Positions 20,973-33,418 of a DNA stretch of 64,000 bases are shown here, in pieces. The position numbers and the translations under genes were made by a program. The notes beneath the pieces are model-generated. The model did not search any database. It saw only the letters and a program-made list of their open reading frames with translations, and was not told the origin of the DNA. The DNA comes from Mytilus trossulus (Eukaryota > Mollusca > Bivalvia > Mytilida > Mytilidae), in the NCBI RefSeq assembly GCF_036588685.1, contig NC_086378.1, positions 72,929,127 to 72,993,126 on the forward strand, read 5' to 3'. The stretch's first letter is position 1; each line of letters opens with the position of its first letter.

Positions 20973-22120
20973 TAACACAATTGGATACTATTGCATCCAA
21001 AAATTGCAACTGAATAGCATATATATGTTTAAACTTTTCATCATTTTGAATGATTCTCTTTTAAAAGATAAACGGCGATTAATCTTCAATAATTGAAGAA
21101 TCGCTAAATAATTAAAACAATTAAGAAGAGTCCAGTCCAAAGTTCCTCTTTCTGTGTGCAAAGTGGAGAAAAAGTCAAAATAGCATAGACGCTTCCGGTT
21201 TCATTCAATCACATGTGCACTTTTCTTGTGATGGCTGTGACAACATTATACAAATGAACTTACATTTTCTTTTTTATACATATATAAACTTTTTTAATTT
21301 GTTATTTCATATTTTAATCACTAAACATATATGGCACAATATTTACCATATAGTATTTATATATACTTAAAACAATAACAAATAGTTAAAATCAATAATG
21401 ACCGAATGAATGAAAATGCCTGTAACATATCTGGTCGTCCTATAAGTACTTATTTAACGTAATAAACAACTCTCTTATTTCCTTTTAGCTATGATCCATA
21501 TGAAATATATTTAAATCAACTTTTACTAAAAATGTCAAATAATTGTATCATTAAATTTATATACAATAAATATCTATATACACCTGTCGTTTATATAGGT
21601 ATTATAGATTTTTACCATCAGTATAGAAACTTTATAGATGATCGAGAAATCGTATAGGTTGGTTTACAGTATGAATAAAAGGTAACATATATAACAGGAT
21701 TCACCTGGGCTATTTCTGAAAGAACTTGTATACATTCATTACGGGATTAAATTTTTATCTGTGTTGAAAGGTCTAGGATTTACATCTTGTTTAAATTTGT
21801 ATGAAATAAAATCTTCGATCAATAGAAAAATTTTGATATGAGAGGACGTTTGAAGTCGTGATTTGATTTTCCACTTAAGAGAAAAATATATATTGTAGAA
21901 ACTGTATCGAGCGGAAGCAATAGTATAACGGGTGTATATTGAAATATACTGAATTGAATACTTAAGTGATACATGGAATAATTAATAAACACACATTGGT
22001 GTCATAGGTATACAAACTCAATCACTTCAGTTGACTCTGTAACAGAGAACTTTAAATAGAAATTTTGAGAACTGCAATATTACTGAAACAAAGACTACGA
22101 AAAGCCAAAATGAAAATTAT
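20973..22120. other. Non-coding stretch upstream of the GPx-like gene
   Basis: No exon or known repeat can be supported. It would hold the promoter and any 5' UTR exon of the GPx-like gene, but no TATA box or start site could be singled out. Confidence 0.4.
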
Positions 22121-22270
22121 ACTTTGAAACTGCATGGGAAAAGTTATCTATACATTTTGAAATAAGAAGCACCTTTCATAGGAAGTGGTAGATTATATAG
22201 TTTGAAATTGTGGCACTGCACGGGAGAAGTTATCTATACATTTTAAAAAAAGAAGAATCTTTCATTAAAA
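22121..22270 (+). repeat. Diverged tandem duplication just before GPx exon 1
   Basis: The phrase 'gttatctatacatttt' followed by 'aagaag' and 'tttcat' occurs at about 22142 and 22228. The second unit runs into the start of the GPx-like exon. Confidence 0.65.
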
Positions 22271-22302
22271 GAGATAGATCCTTATTCTGGCAGAACTTCG
22301 GG

Positions 22303-22497
22303 ATGAACAACCATAACCATAGTCCGTCATCGTCATGTGGGAAACTGATTCCGATGTCTTGTGTTTCATCTTTCTATGAACTCTCAGCGATACTTTCCAA
22401 TGGTAAAATGGAACAATTTGCAAAGTTTGACGGGAAAGTAACATTGGTGGTCAACATGGCGAGCTGTGACAAGAATACCAAAAAGGAATTATTACAG
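22303..22497 (+). CDS. Glutathione-peroxidase-like protein, coding exon 1 (residues 1-65)
   Basis: The exon gives a polar, Ser/His-rich N-terminus without a signal peptide, then the first GPx strand and loop: FYELSAI, FDGKVTLVVNMAS. In selenium GPx the loop reads N-V-A-S-x-U-G. Here it reads N51-M-A-S54-C55-D56-K57, and equal spacing to the later NEL motif puts Asp at the Sec/Cys position with a Cys one residue earlier. The codons are TGT GAC, so no TGA/Sec is involved. The ATG at 22303 is the first in frame. The donor is CAG|GTGATA at 22498, phase 0. The 3' half lies 7.2 kb downstream. Normal GPx enzymes reduce peroxides with glutathione; this one may not. Confidence 0.8.
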
Positions 22498-22509
22498 GTG
22501 ATATAAATT

Positions 22510-22620
22510 TATACATTGAAGAGATGTCGTTCAGCAATTGATTGGTGCTTTATAAATTGTTATTTGGATGGAGAGTTGCCCCATTGGCACTCACACCCCA
22601 TCTTCCTATATCAATTTAAG
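22510..22620 (+). repeat. Retroelement 3'-tail (family gamma)
   Basis: The sense-strand tail reads 'gttatttggatggagag', 'ttggcactcacacc' and 'catcttcctatatc', the complement of the 9781 end. It begins only a few bases inside the GPx intron. Confidence 0.7.
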
Positions 22621-22710
22621 AAATAAAGAAACGTTGGTTGTTTTAACAAAAGGTTTTTAATATTTTGTTCAATATATTTTAGGTCAGTAACAGTTTCTAG
22701 AACATATAGT

Positions 22711-23014
22711 ATCATAGTGATCCCTGGTTTGTCTTTATCTTATGTGTTATTTGCTGTTTTCATTTGTTTAAAATCTCAATTCAGGATGAAATCTTGCCTT
22801 CTCATATTCTATGTAAACTTCAGTTGGTTACTTCTTGAATGCATGCTTTTGTTTGCCCTTCCTGTGTTTGATTGTCACTGTTTATGTAGAAGTAACCAAC
22901 TGAAGTTTACATAGCATATGATAGGGCAAGATTTCATCCTGAATTGAGATTTTTTAAACAAATGAAAACAGCAAATAACACATAAGATAAAGACAAACCT
23001 CGGATCACTATGAT
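22711..23014. repeat. Long hairpin (foldback) sequence
   Basis: Arms of about 125 bp (22711-22835 and 22888-23014) are near-perfect inverted copies separated by a 52-bp centre. The outer word 'atcatagtgatcc' and inner word 'ttggttacttct' both recur inverted. The arms have no coding potential. Class is unknown; it may be a foldback MITE or a local inverted duplication. Confidence 0.9.
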
Positions 23015-23389
23015 AAGTCATAACCATATTTATTTTTCGGGCGCACATCATTTAAATATTTTATCAGTATAAAGCTATCACTTTCGTAGGGGAACATTTG
23101 TTTTCATTTAAGACATGCTGTTGGCTAGGATTATGATGTATAATTTAATATATACCGAATATTTAAGAAGTGCGTTATAAATTGTAGTCATAACACTTAT
23201 GAATCAAGTTTAAGATTACGTGCATAGTAAATAAAATTATCATATTAATATTTACAGTAAGATAACTTGCATAAAATGTCAGGGATAAGACGCAAGGCAT
23301 CTGAAATTGAACACATATTGAATTTCAAGTACCATTATGTTAGGGTGATCCTTGGTATTATTTTCTATCTTACGAGTTGTTTCTTGTGT

Positions 23390-24000
23390 CCTTGTACCAA
23401 TTTATAAGGCTTGTATCTTCGATGGTTTTTTTCCGAAGTATTATGTGATCACTGTGTAATTAATTACCATAATATATTTTTTTTAAAAGGGGGACACAAC
23501 AAAAACAATTCCAGGAAGACGACGAACTTTTACTAAGCTTAGTAACGCATATAAATGTTAAGTTTGATAAGTTTATAATGACAGCAATTTTTTCCTGAAA
23601 TCAAAGTCGTGTGTGATCTTATTTTACATACACTTTTTTTATAAAAGTAACATCCGACATACGAATTATGTTTATGTTCTTGTACCAAATTACAATTTTG
23701 GTATCTTCCTAAATGACTTTTTCCAAATTATTATGCGATCAAATTTCACAAAAATTTCTGTAGCAATTGGTTACGTGCAATCTAGGACAACAAAAATGTA
23801 ATGGAACACAAAACAAACAATTTTATAAAGAGGATGTACTCTTGTGTAGCTTAGCAATACATATAAACGTTAAATTGTTTAAGTTTGATAAGTTTATAAT
23901 GACAGCCATTTGTCCTGAAATCAAAGTCGTGTGCGATCTTATTTTATACACCCTTTTTATAATAACATTCGAAGCTACAAACAAACATAAGGGTGCATAG
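23390..24000 (+). repeat. Diverged tandem duplication, about 310-bp spacing
   Basis: The stretch 'agtttgataagtttataatgacagc' and the following 'cctgaaatcaaagtcgtgtg' occur near 23561 and 23881. The preceding 'ggtatcttc' and 'ttattatg.gatca' words are also duplicated. It is non-coding. Confidence 0.7.
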
Positions 24001-24562
24001 TAAAAATGCGTCCAACAAGGACTGTCATTTTAGTCAACTTTCGTCGCTTAATGTTTGGCTAAATAAATTTATAAGGCAGTCAATATTCGTTTTTTATTAT
24101 CGTTAATGTGTATGTTCATATTAATGATGATTTAACGCACCATATGAAGATTAATGCGATATCTTTTTGCCTGGTTTTGTTTAAAGTTCGTCACTCAGAA
24201 CATAAACCTTCATTTGCTGTAGTCTTACTATATAACTCCTTGTTGCAAATCCTAAAAACAAACAAAAACCGAACAGCAAAACTAAAGGTAACAAAACTGA
24301 TGCAAAACAAATAGAGAGAGATATTTTAAAAACTAACACATGGAAAACGTTGGTACTTACAGATAAACCATTTTCAACCATTTTTCATTTCTGGTTGACT
24401 TTCAAGGTTTAAGTTTTAATACAATAAGTTTGCTCTGTGTCGTTCTGTGAGTTGTTTTATTGTTTCGCTTATCGTCCGTTTACTGCTTTGTCATCGCGCG
24501 TCCTGTGACATTTTATTGAAGACTTACAATTGTTTTAAATAAGACAGTGATTTCAGTTAGAT

Positions 24563-24615
24563 ATATAGTTATCAAAAGAACCAGGATTATAATTTTAAAC
24601 GCCAGATATTCGTGG
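24563..24615 (-). repeat. Hammerhead-bearing repeat, tail fragment
   Basis: On the minus strand it begins near the predicted hammerhead cleavage site (ATCTGGCG) and runs through 'attataatcctggttc'. Only the 3' tail is present. Confidence 0.6.
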
Positions 24616-24699
24616 AAAAAAATATAGCTAGTAAATTAATATCGACTGCATCATAATTACGGGGGGATAGGTAGGAGCATCTAAGGAAATATGTTATTG

Positions 24700-25165
24700 A
24701 AGGTATAACATAATACTTATACAAGTTCTAGTAATAATAAAATTTAGAATGTAAAGTAAAATCACAAAAATACGGAACTCCGAGGAAAATTCGAAACGGA
24801 AAATCCCTAATGAAACTAAAATATAATAAATAAAGGCAACAGTAGTATACCGCTGTTCAAAACTCATAAATCCATGGACAAAAAACAAAATCGGGGTATC
24901 AAACTAAAACCGAGGGAAACGCATTAAATATAAGAGGAGAGCAACGACATAACACCGAAACGTAACACACACAGAAACGGACCAAGCATCAGACAAAAAA
25001 CCACGAGAATAACAAATACAACATGAAAACCAAATACATGAATTTGGGATAGACAAGTACCGTGCCACGTCTTATCTCAATATCTCAAATAATAACTGTC
25101 ATATTCCTGACTTGGTACAGGCATATTCTTATGTATAGAAAATGGTGGATTAACGATGGTTTAAT
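24700..25165 (-). repeat. Retroelement 3'-tail (families beta/delta)
   Basis: The plus strand shows 'acggaactccgaggaaaatt', then 'agtataccgctgttc', 'ccaagcatcagac' and 'tcctgacttggtacaggc'. It is the inverse of the two copies inside the 49803-53144 transposon. Confidence 0.7.
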
Positions 25166-25964
25166 AGCTAGTAGTCTCGATTGGCAAAAAAATGTAACTA
25201 TGCACCATAAAAAAGTTATTGTTGGGCACCTAGGCGTAGAGTAAAGCCAAACAAATATATATATATGATTGTATAAAAATATTTGAAAATGTTAGGACTT
25301 CTTTCAGGCATATACATTCGTTACTGTATGATCGTACGTCAGAAAAAAAGGAAATGATTCGCAAAGCATTTGTGAATGTACAATTGATATAACTACGGTA
25401 CTTGCAAAGTCATCATAAAACTATTAAAGGACCACTTACTTTTCAATATCCTATTGATAAAATGCAACAAAAAGGAAACATTTATTGAGCGAATCATTAA
25501 TGCATTCTGATTATGACGAAGTATCACTAAATTTTAAAAGAATGCAAAATACAAATATCGTTGACTGTTTTTAAGTTCGACTTCAAGACGTCAATGTATT
25601 TGATTATTTAATGCCCTGATTTTATAGATATTCACCAAAAGTAAATATTTAAAATCAATACCAAAAGGTTTCATAATATTTTAATATTAGGGTAAGTTCA
25701 GTGCTATCACATATCTATCATCGTTCAATGTGGATTAACCTATTTCTCAAAATATACAAATAATGGAAAATTGGGTACTTACACGTCAGAAAAAATGATA
25801 TGTTTATCAAAAATACGCCCCTTTTAAAACATAATTCAAGGTAAATATTTTAACACCGTTATCGTGTGTTTTGTGGGAGACGTCCTCTGTGTGTGATTTT
25901 CTGTATGATCTCCAATTCAGGTCTGCTCTTTAGTTGATCTTAGGATTGATTGTATATATATTAT

Positions 25965-26440
25965 TTTGTTAACGTCCAGTAGCCGATTTTATGCCTTTTT
26001 TCGGACGAAAACACATAATTAACAATAAATACAATGTTAATCGATCAGGAGGTTGGGTGAATAATTTGGGATGACAATAGTCAATTAGGTAAGAATAGAG
26101 AGAGACTGAAAATTAGTCTTGCAAAAGACCTTCTACGGTTCCTTCATAGAGTTGTTGCTTGGTTCCTTAATAACCGAGAGTGTGGCATTAAAATGCATCT
26201 GATTTAACTCATCACTATTGTGACCAGAACTTGCTACGAATTTTTACATCCCGAATGACCAAACAGACATCACACTTTTGTAAGGGATACCGATTCACTG
26301 CCGATAAAAAAGACCAAGAAATTACCTTCTTTCTTATCCCCAGTAACCCTTTCAAATTCCTGGTCATTTGGAAAATGACTTACATTAAACACTTATGAAC
26401 AGCCATTGCAAAATTTCTGACTGACTGATTGGTTGATTAA
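25965..26440. repeat. Interspersed repeat related to 58490-58965
   Basis: It shares 'taacgtccagt', 'aacaataaatacaat' and a 'ccgattcactgccg' region with the copy at 58490-58965. It is strongly diverged. Confidence 0.45.
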
Positions 26441-27299
26441 GGAGTCTTGATACGAGTATACACACATAATTATTATTATGTCGTTTACTTTTATCCTATT
26501 AACATCAACTTTGCAAAGGTATATACGAAGTAGTTTACAAAACTTCTTTATATATAACAGAGAGGCAAAATGAATCTCGGTGATTCAAAGAATTTAAAGT
26601 TGCCTGAACTTCGCGTGTGGTGTTTTGATAAAATATTGGGTTAAGTTCAGATATCAAACCATTTAATCAATATTCAGATGTTTATAACAAAAATCATTAC
26701 ATCATATTAAATTAGTCATATAAATGTAAATAACAGTAAGTAGTACATTCTGTAGAAATATACAAAGAATAACTGATCTCTCTTTTTAAATATATACATC
26801 CTATGGAATGTATTGGTTTGTGTTGCACTTATTGATTAACGTAAACTTTTCACTAAGAAACACTGTTATTGTACGCTAAAGCTTTTGGGGTGGTAACGTG
26901 TAAATGAATACTTCAAAAAATGCATTATATATCTGTTTTCTAAAAAGTCAAACAATCAATGTATTTTTCTCTGCCATGAGAAAATACCTATTTTATATAT
27001 CAGTACAAATAGAACAATTGTAACATTGTAAACTCAGTTACTCTCAGATGATAAAACGATTCAAATTACATAAGGGTTTTTAATCTGTTTTACATATCAA
27101 TTTTGATTTATTAAGAAAGTAAAATTAGATATATGTTCGAGATTAATTATTTATGAATTCCATTCATATGCCGGTTCGTACTAATAAACATAACATATAC
27201 AAGAAAGTTGTTTTACATACAGACTGATGTATATCCTATTAGTTTTTCGATTCTTATTTTGTACAAAATTTATGCCATTATCCATATAGACTTTCTGAT
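26441..27299. other. Intronic stretch, nothing recognised
   Basis: It is AT-rich sequence without supported features. Confidence 0.4.
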
Positions 27300-27500
27300 T
27301 TGAATTCTTTTACATTTCGGGGTCTTTCATAGCTAGCTATGTTGTATGGGTGCGGGAATTTCTCGCTGCATTGAAGACCTGTTTGTGACATTCTGCTGTT
27401 GTCTGTTCTATGTTCGGGTTGTTGTATCTTTGACACATTCCCCATGTCCATTCTCAATGGTATTTGCTCATTGTTAAAGGTCGTATGGTTATCTAATATA
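27300..27500 (+). repeat. Retroelement 3'-tail fragment (family gamma-like)
   Basis: The sense words 'ttgtatctttgacacattcc' and 'aaggtcgtatggtta' mark it. The complement of this sequence recurs at 57870-57970. Confidence 0.6.
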
Positions 27501-27604
27501 GTTGCTCGCCTCTATGACACTTGGTATCTGGTATTGAGTTACTATAATATTTAAAAGGATGATTCATAGACAAATATATATGCCAAAAGCTACTACAATT
27601 GCAG

Positions 27605-27770
27605 TTCTTATAAAAAAAAAAGAAGATGTGGTATGATTGACAATGAGACAACTGTCCACAAGAGACCAAAATGACACAGACATTAACAACTATAGGTCAC
27701 TGCACAGCCTTCAACAATGAGCAAAGTTCATACCGCAAAGTTAAAGTAGTCTCATGTGAAAGTAACTGAC
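27605..27770 (-). repeat. Retroelement 3'-tail fragment (family gamma-like)
   Basis: The plus strand reads 'agaagatgtggtatgattg', 'aatgagacaactgtccac' and 'ccttcaacaatgagcaaa'. A sister copy lies at 47465-47590. Confidence 0.65.
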
Positions 27771-29739
27771 CATGTGAACGTTCTTTTTAAAGTGTTGTTA
27801 CTTTATCGAATGCCCTTAATACGAAACCGAACAAAACATTGGATTTTACAGTCATATTTCTAAACCCATTTACGTGGATATAAAAAAATGCACTAAGATG
27901 ACAGACATCACACGTTTCTTTTCACTTTTTGGAAAGTTGCACTTCAATTGCTTCTTTATTCTTAGTGCAATATTAAATTGAAGTAAAAGTCAAATGTTAG
28001 TAGCATGTCATAAGTGAGAGAAATGTAAACCCTTGTGAATGATCACAATAATACGTAATGGGGGGCATTTATATATCCTGTTCTTTTTATTCCTTTTTCA
28101 TGACTTCGACAAGTTAATTTCACTGCTAATAATTTAATTATTTTTTCACTTTTTTATAAATTGATGAATTGATAATGTAAATTTCTTCTTCTTTCATACT
28201 TTGAACTTGTCTATAACAGGTTCACACGATTAAAGTAATTGAACTGGGTCAGTGATTTCTTCATACTGTTGTCGCTTTATTTCAATAATTTTTTTGTTTT
28301 TGTTTAAATTTCACCTTTGCCTCTTAAACTCTTAAAAGAACGGGTAAATGTCATTGGATTGATTATGCGGTTTGACCAAATCGTTGTTCTTTTTAAGTTC
28401 ATACCAATATAAAAATTTCTTTCGTTCATATTATTTATAAATTGGTTTTATTAAATGATTCAATACCCACAAATGATATTTATGAATAGGTATTTATCAT
28501 GACTGATACAAAACACGCTTGTAGTGGTTGCCTTAAAATTGGTTTGAAGTCCTGTTAAGAAGCGGCAATGCATTAGATCAATGCAGTTTTCGCATTGGTT
28601 CCATACCTAAAAAAGACACTTACTAGTTATATGAATATAGTTGACGACAATCGAAACACGCGTTTGCTTCACGATTATTAAGAATTTGCAGATACAGGGT
28701 AAAAGATTACCATAATGCATGATTTACCCTAAGGATCATAAGAAGTCGTTTTTACATATCTGTATAGAATTGTACGCAGAAGCAGCTTTTTTTTTAATAT
28801 GATTTTATGAATTCCTCAATTTGAAATCTGAAGGATTATGGATACTTTTGATAACATTGTTTGCTTGTTGCTATTAAAATCTTGTTATCATATTGATATT
28901 GACAATAAATATTTACTCTTGTTACACATTAAAATTGAATTTTAAAAACAAACAATATTTGACATTCTTGAATGTGCATAAAGCGCTGCATAATTTAACA
29001 TTTCATTTTTATGAAAGCGATAAAAGTATTGATTTCGTAACCGGATGTTGATATATTACCTTCTGTTACATAAAAAATCACTTGTTTACATTGTGGTGCC
29101 TATTAAATGCGTGTTCTTTAAATAAATTGTAATGTTAGTTTCACATTCGATATCTTTTTCTTTGTTTTATGACTTATTAGCTTCCTTGCAATTTTATTGA
29201 ATGGATATTGTGATATGTGTTTGATTGTGTATACAATAAACAGTAGTTGTCAAAGAGTTTGATACAAGACGTGCCATAGAACTACTCGCATTTCACGCAA
29301 CATACTGCATACTAAAAATGCAATCATTGGCTTGTCTGTAAATCTTCATACTGAGAGTATATGCTTTAAACTAAACATACGTATATGAAACAAAGGTTAT
29401 GACTTGTCTTTAATAATATATAATTTTTTTTAAAAAAATCAGCGTACAGAAAGCGCGAACTAAAAAATGATTGATTTGTGTATAGTAACTTAAATATGGC
29501 GTTAAATCCATGGCGGTATTGTCACATGATAGAAATTCGCTTAAACGGTTGATGATGTTCCTACCGGAACATACAACAACCGTTTTATTCGCTTAAACCA
29601 TACATCGGCTAATTGGGTGTGTTTTAGTGGTTATAGACAAATAACATTTTCCTTATGTGAAAAAAAATTAACTCCGTTGTTTTAGATTAGTAATAGTCAT
29701 TACAAGCATTTAATTTGTTCGTATTTTTTTCATTTTCAG

Positions 29740-30204
29740 CTGAATGAACTTGTCAGCACTTGTGGAACAAGAGGACTGGTAGTTCTTGTGTTTCCCTCTA
29801 ATCAACTTGGAAAACTGGAACCACTGGAGAACACAGAAATGTCACCGTTCTTCTACTATGTACGACCAGGATCAAAATTTGAGCCAAGATTCGTTTTATT
29901 TTCTAAAGTTTTAGTAAATGGATCAGATTGTCATCCGATTTATGAATTTTTGAAAATGAAACAGCCGTATCCAGCAGACGACGACTGTCAAATCTCGCGA
30001 GATCATACATTTATTTGCTGGGATCCCGTTACGCGCCATGACGTTAGTGGAAACTATGAGAAATTTATTATATCGCATGATGGAACTCCAGTAAAACGTT
30101 ATACCCAAAAAGCACCATTCGAACAAATCAAACGAGATATAGAAATACAACTTAAACGAATACCAAAGCAGCCAAAGGAACATCTTCATGTTGTTCATCA
30201 CTGA
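29740..30204 (+). CDS. Glutathione-peroxidase-like protein, coding exon 2 (residues 66-219)
   Basis: The exon follows a TTTTCAG acceptor in phase 0 and joins 22303-22497 without a break, giving 219 aa, the usual GPx length. GPx landmarks are in order: LNEL, then RGLVVLVFPSNQLG (N86, catalytic Gln at Q87), YVRPGSKFEP, a DD pair before the last helix, FICWDP, and DVSGNYEKFI. In active GPx the last motif is S-W-N-[FY]-E-K-F; here the catalytic Trp is Gly169, while Asn170 stays. With Asp at the Sec site, two of four catalytic positions are changed, so a peroxidase role is doubtful. The stop is at 30202-30204 and an ATTAAA hexamer lies at 30431. A decayed copy of this exon lies at 34636-34720. Confidence 0.85.
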   Translation: MNELVSTCGTRGLVVLVFPSNQLGKLEPLENTEMSPFFYYVRPGSKFEPRFVLFSKVLVNGSDCHPIYEFLKMKQPYPADDDCQISRDHTFICWDPVTRHDVSGNYEKFIISHDGTPVKRYTQKAPFEQIKRDIEIQLKRIPKQPKEHLHVVHH

Positions 30205-30663
30205 TTCATATATTTTGTAAGTGAAAAAAGTACTAAGAAAGTTGTGGATATTTTTATACTATCTTTAAATAATCATATACATCGACAAAAATTGCATATG
30301 TGCATAGACTTTGGTCTAAGTCTTTTTCATAATGACAATATTTCCATGCAATATATTTTATACAGACTATATTTTTTTACAAAATATATCCTCGGCTTCA
30401 TAGACACTTTATAATACAGGGACTTTTTTTATTAAATGCTTGAGAAAAAAAACTAGTCTGAATACTTCGTAGTTATCTTTTTATGATTGGCATATACAAA
30501 TAACTGTACACAAAAGGACGAATATCCAGGAGTCAGTAATTCCCCTTATATAACACAAATACCAAACTTCTTCCATCATGTTAATTTTTAATTATTTGAA
30601 TGACAAGTAAAATGATATAGTCCTGACAATAATGCAGAAATTTTATTTGAGATGTTACTGTGG

Positions 30664-30915
30664 CGCAATAAAAGAGAGGCGGAAGATACCAGAGGGACAC
30701 CCCTATTGCTTAAAAAGAAAATGCCCAACAGGCAAATAACAAGTCAATAGTACACAAAACACAACATAGAACAACTAAAGATATACAGACTGCGCAGAAC
30801 AACGAACCCCGCCAAGATTGGTGGTGATGGCATGTAAGCAGATTCTGCTCAATTTGTGACATCTGACGTGTTGTTCATATTAGTACAAACTCGGTTTTCA
30901 GTCTTATTCGGGAGG
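30664..30915 (-). repeat. Penelope-like retroelement 3'-UTR fragment (family alpha)
   Basis: On the minus strand it reads 'gagcagaatctgctta', 'tctatgttgtgttttgtg' and 'gtccctctggtatctt', ending toward 30664. It is present only in copy 1 of the duplication, so it arrived after the duplication or was lost from copy 2. Confidence 0.65.
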
Positions 30916-32414
30916 TCACATTCTGGAAAAGGGGACGGATTTGTACACATTGTGTATGAATTCCGCTTTATATGAGATAAAAATAATTGCACAGTTTTTA
31001 TGAACATGTGTAATTAATTCAGTGTATAGTTTTTAATAAATAAGTTTTTCGTCACCTAAAACAAGCAAACTGTGACTGCGATTTTCATTACTGTTAAAAA
31101 TTGCTATCAATTTAAAAGATGTAGTCGATCTTTTAGTTGAGTATATGATACATTAGGGTGTGTATTGCTGTAATACGATTGTAGTATTTCAATTTATATG
31201 CGCTCAGTATTTATGAAATAACTTCATCAGAAACGCCGGTTATGAATAGACTATCGGGTTTTCTACAGATTGATATCGTAAAACAATATACGCGAGCAAC
31301 AAGGAAAACCATTTTGACTTGTGAGCGAGGCCAACGAGCTAAACCAAAATTCACATTAGGTGGAATAGCTGATATTCAACTTTATCAAAACGTGAAAAAT
31401 TCAATAATCTATTTATATTTCAATATAAGCAAAAACTAATAACAGACTGATAGACAAAATTTGAAAATAGATTTGAATATATTTTTTTCTACAGAATTCA
31501 TTTAGATAAGAAGTGCAGGAATCATGTATTACAATGCATATAAACTGTCAACATGCTCATACTGATATATATGTACGAGCTGTAACATTATTGAAATTAA
31601 AGCATATGTGCATTCAATGAGCAAAACAAGAATCAAACCACAACTTAAAATGTAAGCACAAAATGAAGATTAAAAAGGCATACTGTAAAATTAAGCATAT
31701 CAGTTTGCATGAAATTAACAAAAACTAAAAACTAAAAACAACGTTAGATCATCCTGCTTCAAAGTATGCACTAAGAATACACACTCTTCTTTTCGCCATT
31801 TTGAAAGTTGCACTTCAATTGCTTCATTAAACTTAGCGTAAATGAAGCTGAAGTAAAAGTCAAATATTAGTAGAATGGTATAAGTGAGTGACTTACATAG
31901 AAATGTTCAATCATTGTGAATCAACATTATAATACGTTATGTAGTGCATTTTTGCATATCAGGTTCTTTTTTTAATTCAATGTTCACGACTTTGACAATT
32001 CAATTTCACTGCTTTTAATTTAATTAATTGTATAGTCTTTTTTAAATAAATTGATGAATGTATTATGTAAATATAGTGTGTTTCTCTCAAACTTTGAACT
32101 TGATCTATACTAGATTCAAACGATTAAAATAATTGAACCGGGTTAGTGATTTTCTTCATACAGAAGACCTTATTTCAATAATAAGTTTTTTTGTTAAATT
32201 ACACCTTTGCCTTTAAAAATAAACGGTTAAATGTCATTGGATTGATAAGGTTGTTTGACCGAAGCGTAGTTCTTTATACCAATATAGATAATTCTGCGGT
32301 GCACATTATCTATAAATTATTTTTGTGAATAGAAAATTAAATTACCACAAATGATATTTGTGAACAGGTATTCACCGTGCCTGGTACAAAGACCGTGTGC
32401 AGAGGTTGCCCTAA

Positions 32415-32575
32415 TAGTCACCAAATGTACCAGGATTATAATTTAGTACACCAGACGTGCGTTTCGTCTACATAAGACTCAACAGTGACGCTCATATCAA
32501 AATATTAATAAAGCCAATCAAGTACAATGTTGAAGAGCATTGAGGATCCAAAATTCCTAAAATTGAATTTAAGTC
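32415..32575 (-). repeat. Hammerhead-bearing repeat, copy C (dead core)
   Basis: On the minus strand the hammerhead core reads CUGUUGA (32485-32479): the invariant A6 is U, so cleavage is not expected. Stem II, GAAA and the GUC site are otherwise kept. It interrupts the duplicated block. Confidence 0.7.
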
Positions 32576-33418
32576 TTTTAAAGAAGAATGCATTAGATCA
32601 ATGCGGATCCTGCATTGGTGCAATAGCTAAAAAATATATCTTATTTCGTTCTGGTTGATGACATTCTGTATGTTTAAACACACGTTTGATTCAAGATTGT
32701 TAAGAGTTCGCAATTGAGGTTTGAAAAAATAACATAATTTGTGATTTACCATAAGGATCATATACGTAGTCGTTTTTACATTTTCTGTATAAAATTGTAC
32801 GAAGAAGCAGATTTGTTTTTAATATAATTTTATGAACTCCTCAATTTGAAATCTGAAGGATTATGAACACTTTAGATAATTTTGTTTGTTCGTTGCTATT
32901 AAAATCTTGTTATCATATTGATATTGACAATAAATATTTACTCTTGTTAAACATTAAAATTCGATTTTAAAAACAAACAATATTTGACTTAAGCAGTCTT
33001 GAATGTGCATAAAGCGCTGCATAATTTGACATATCTTTTTTATGAAAGCAATAAATGTATTATATAACCGTATGTTGCTATATTACCTTCTGTAATATAA
33101 AAATCAATATGTTTACATTGAAATGAAATGTTAGTTTCACATTCGATGAAATATTGTTTGTTGGTTTTATGACTTATTAGCTTCCTTGCAGTTTCAAAAA
33201 ATCAAAGTACAGAAGGCATGAACTGAAAATCTTTGATTGATTTGTGTTTTGAAACTTGAATATGCCGTTAAATCCATGGTGTTCTTGTCACATGATAGCA
33301 ACTCGCCTAGACGCTTGATGGTTGTTCCTACCGGGAACATAAATCAACCGTTTTATCTGTTCCTCTTAACCATCATACATCAACTATTATTCAATTCGTC
33401 CTTTCGTTTAGTGAAAAA

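Larger units (their letters stand above)
22498..29739 (+). other. Intron of the GPx-like gene (7.2 kb)
   Basis: It begins GTGATA and ends in a pyrimidine-rich TTTTCATTTTCAG. It carries several repeats listed separately and no additional GPx exon that I can see. Confidence 0.7.
27883..31590 (+). repeat. Segmental duplication, copy 1 (contains GPx exon 2)
   Basis: This block is collinear with 31769-38600. Matching anchors are 27883/31769, 28575/32588 ('atgcattagatcaatgc'), 29490/33240, 30019/34637 ('ggatcccgttacgcgcca'), 30240/36470 and 31240/38280 ('tatcgggttttctaca'). Copy 1 is compact and keeps an intact exon. Confidence 0.85.

Noticed and set aside
22489-22506. Selenocysteine codon in the GPx-like gene
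   Set aside because: No in-frame TGA occurs at the active-site loop. The codons there are TGT and GAC.
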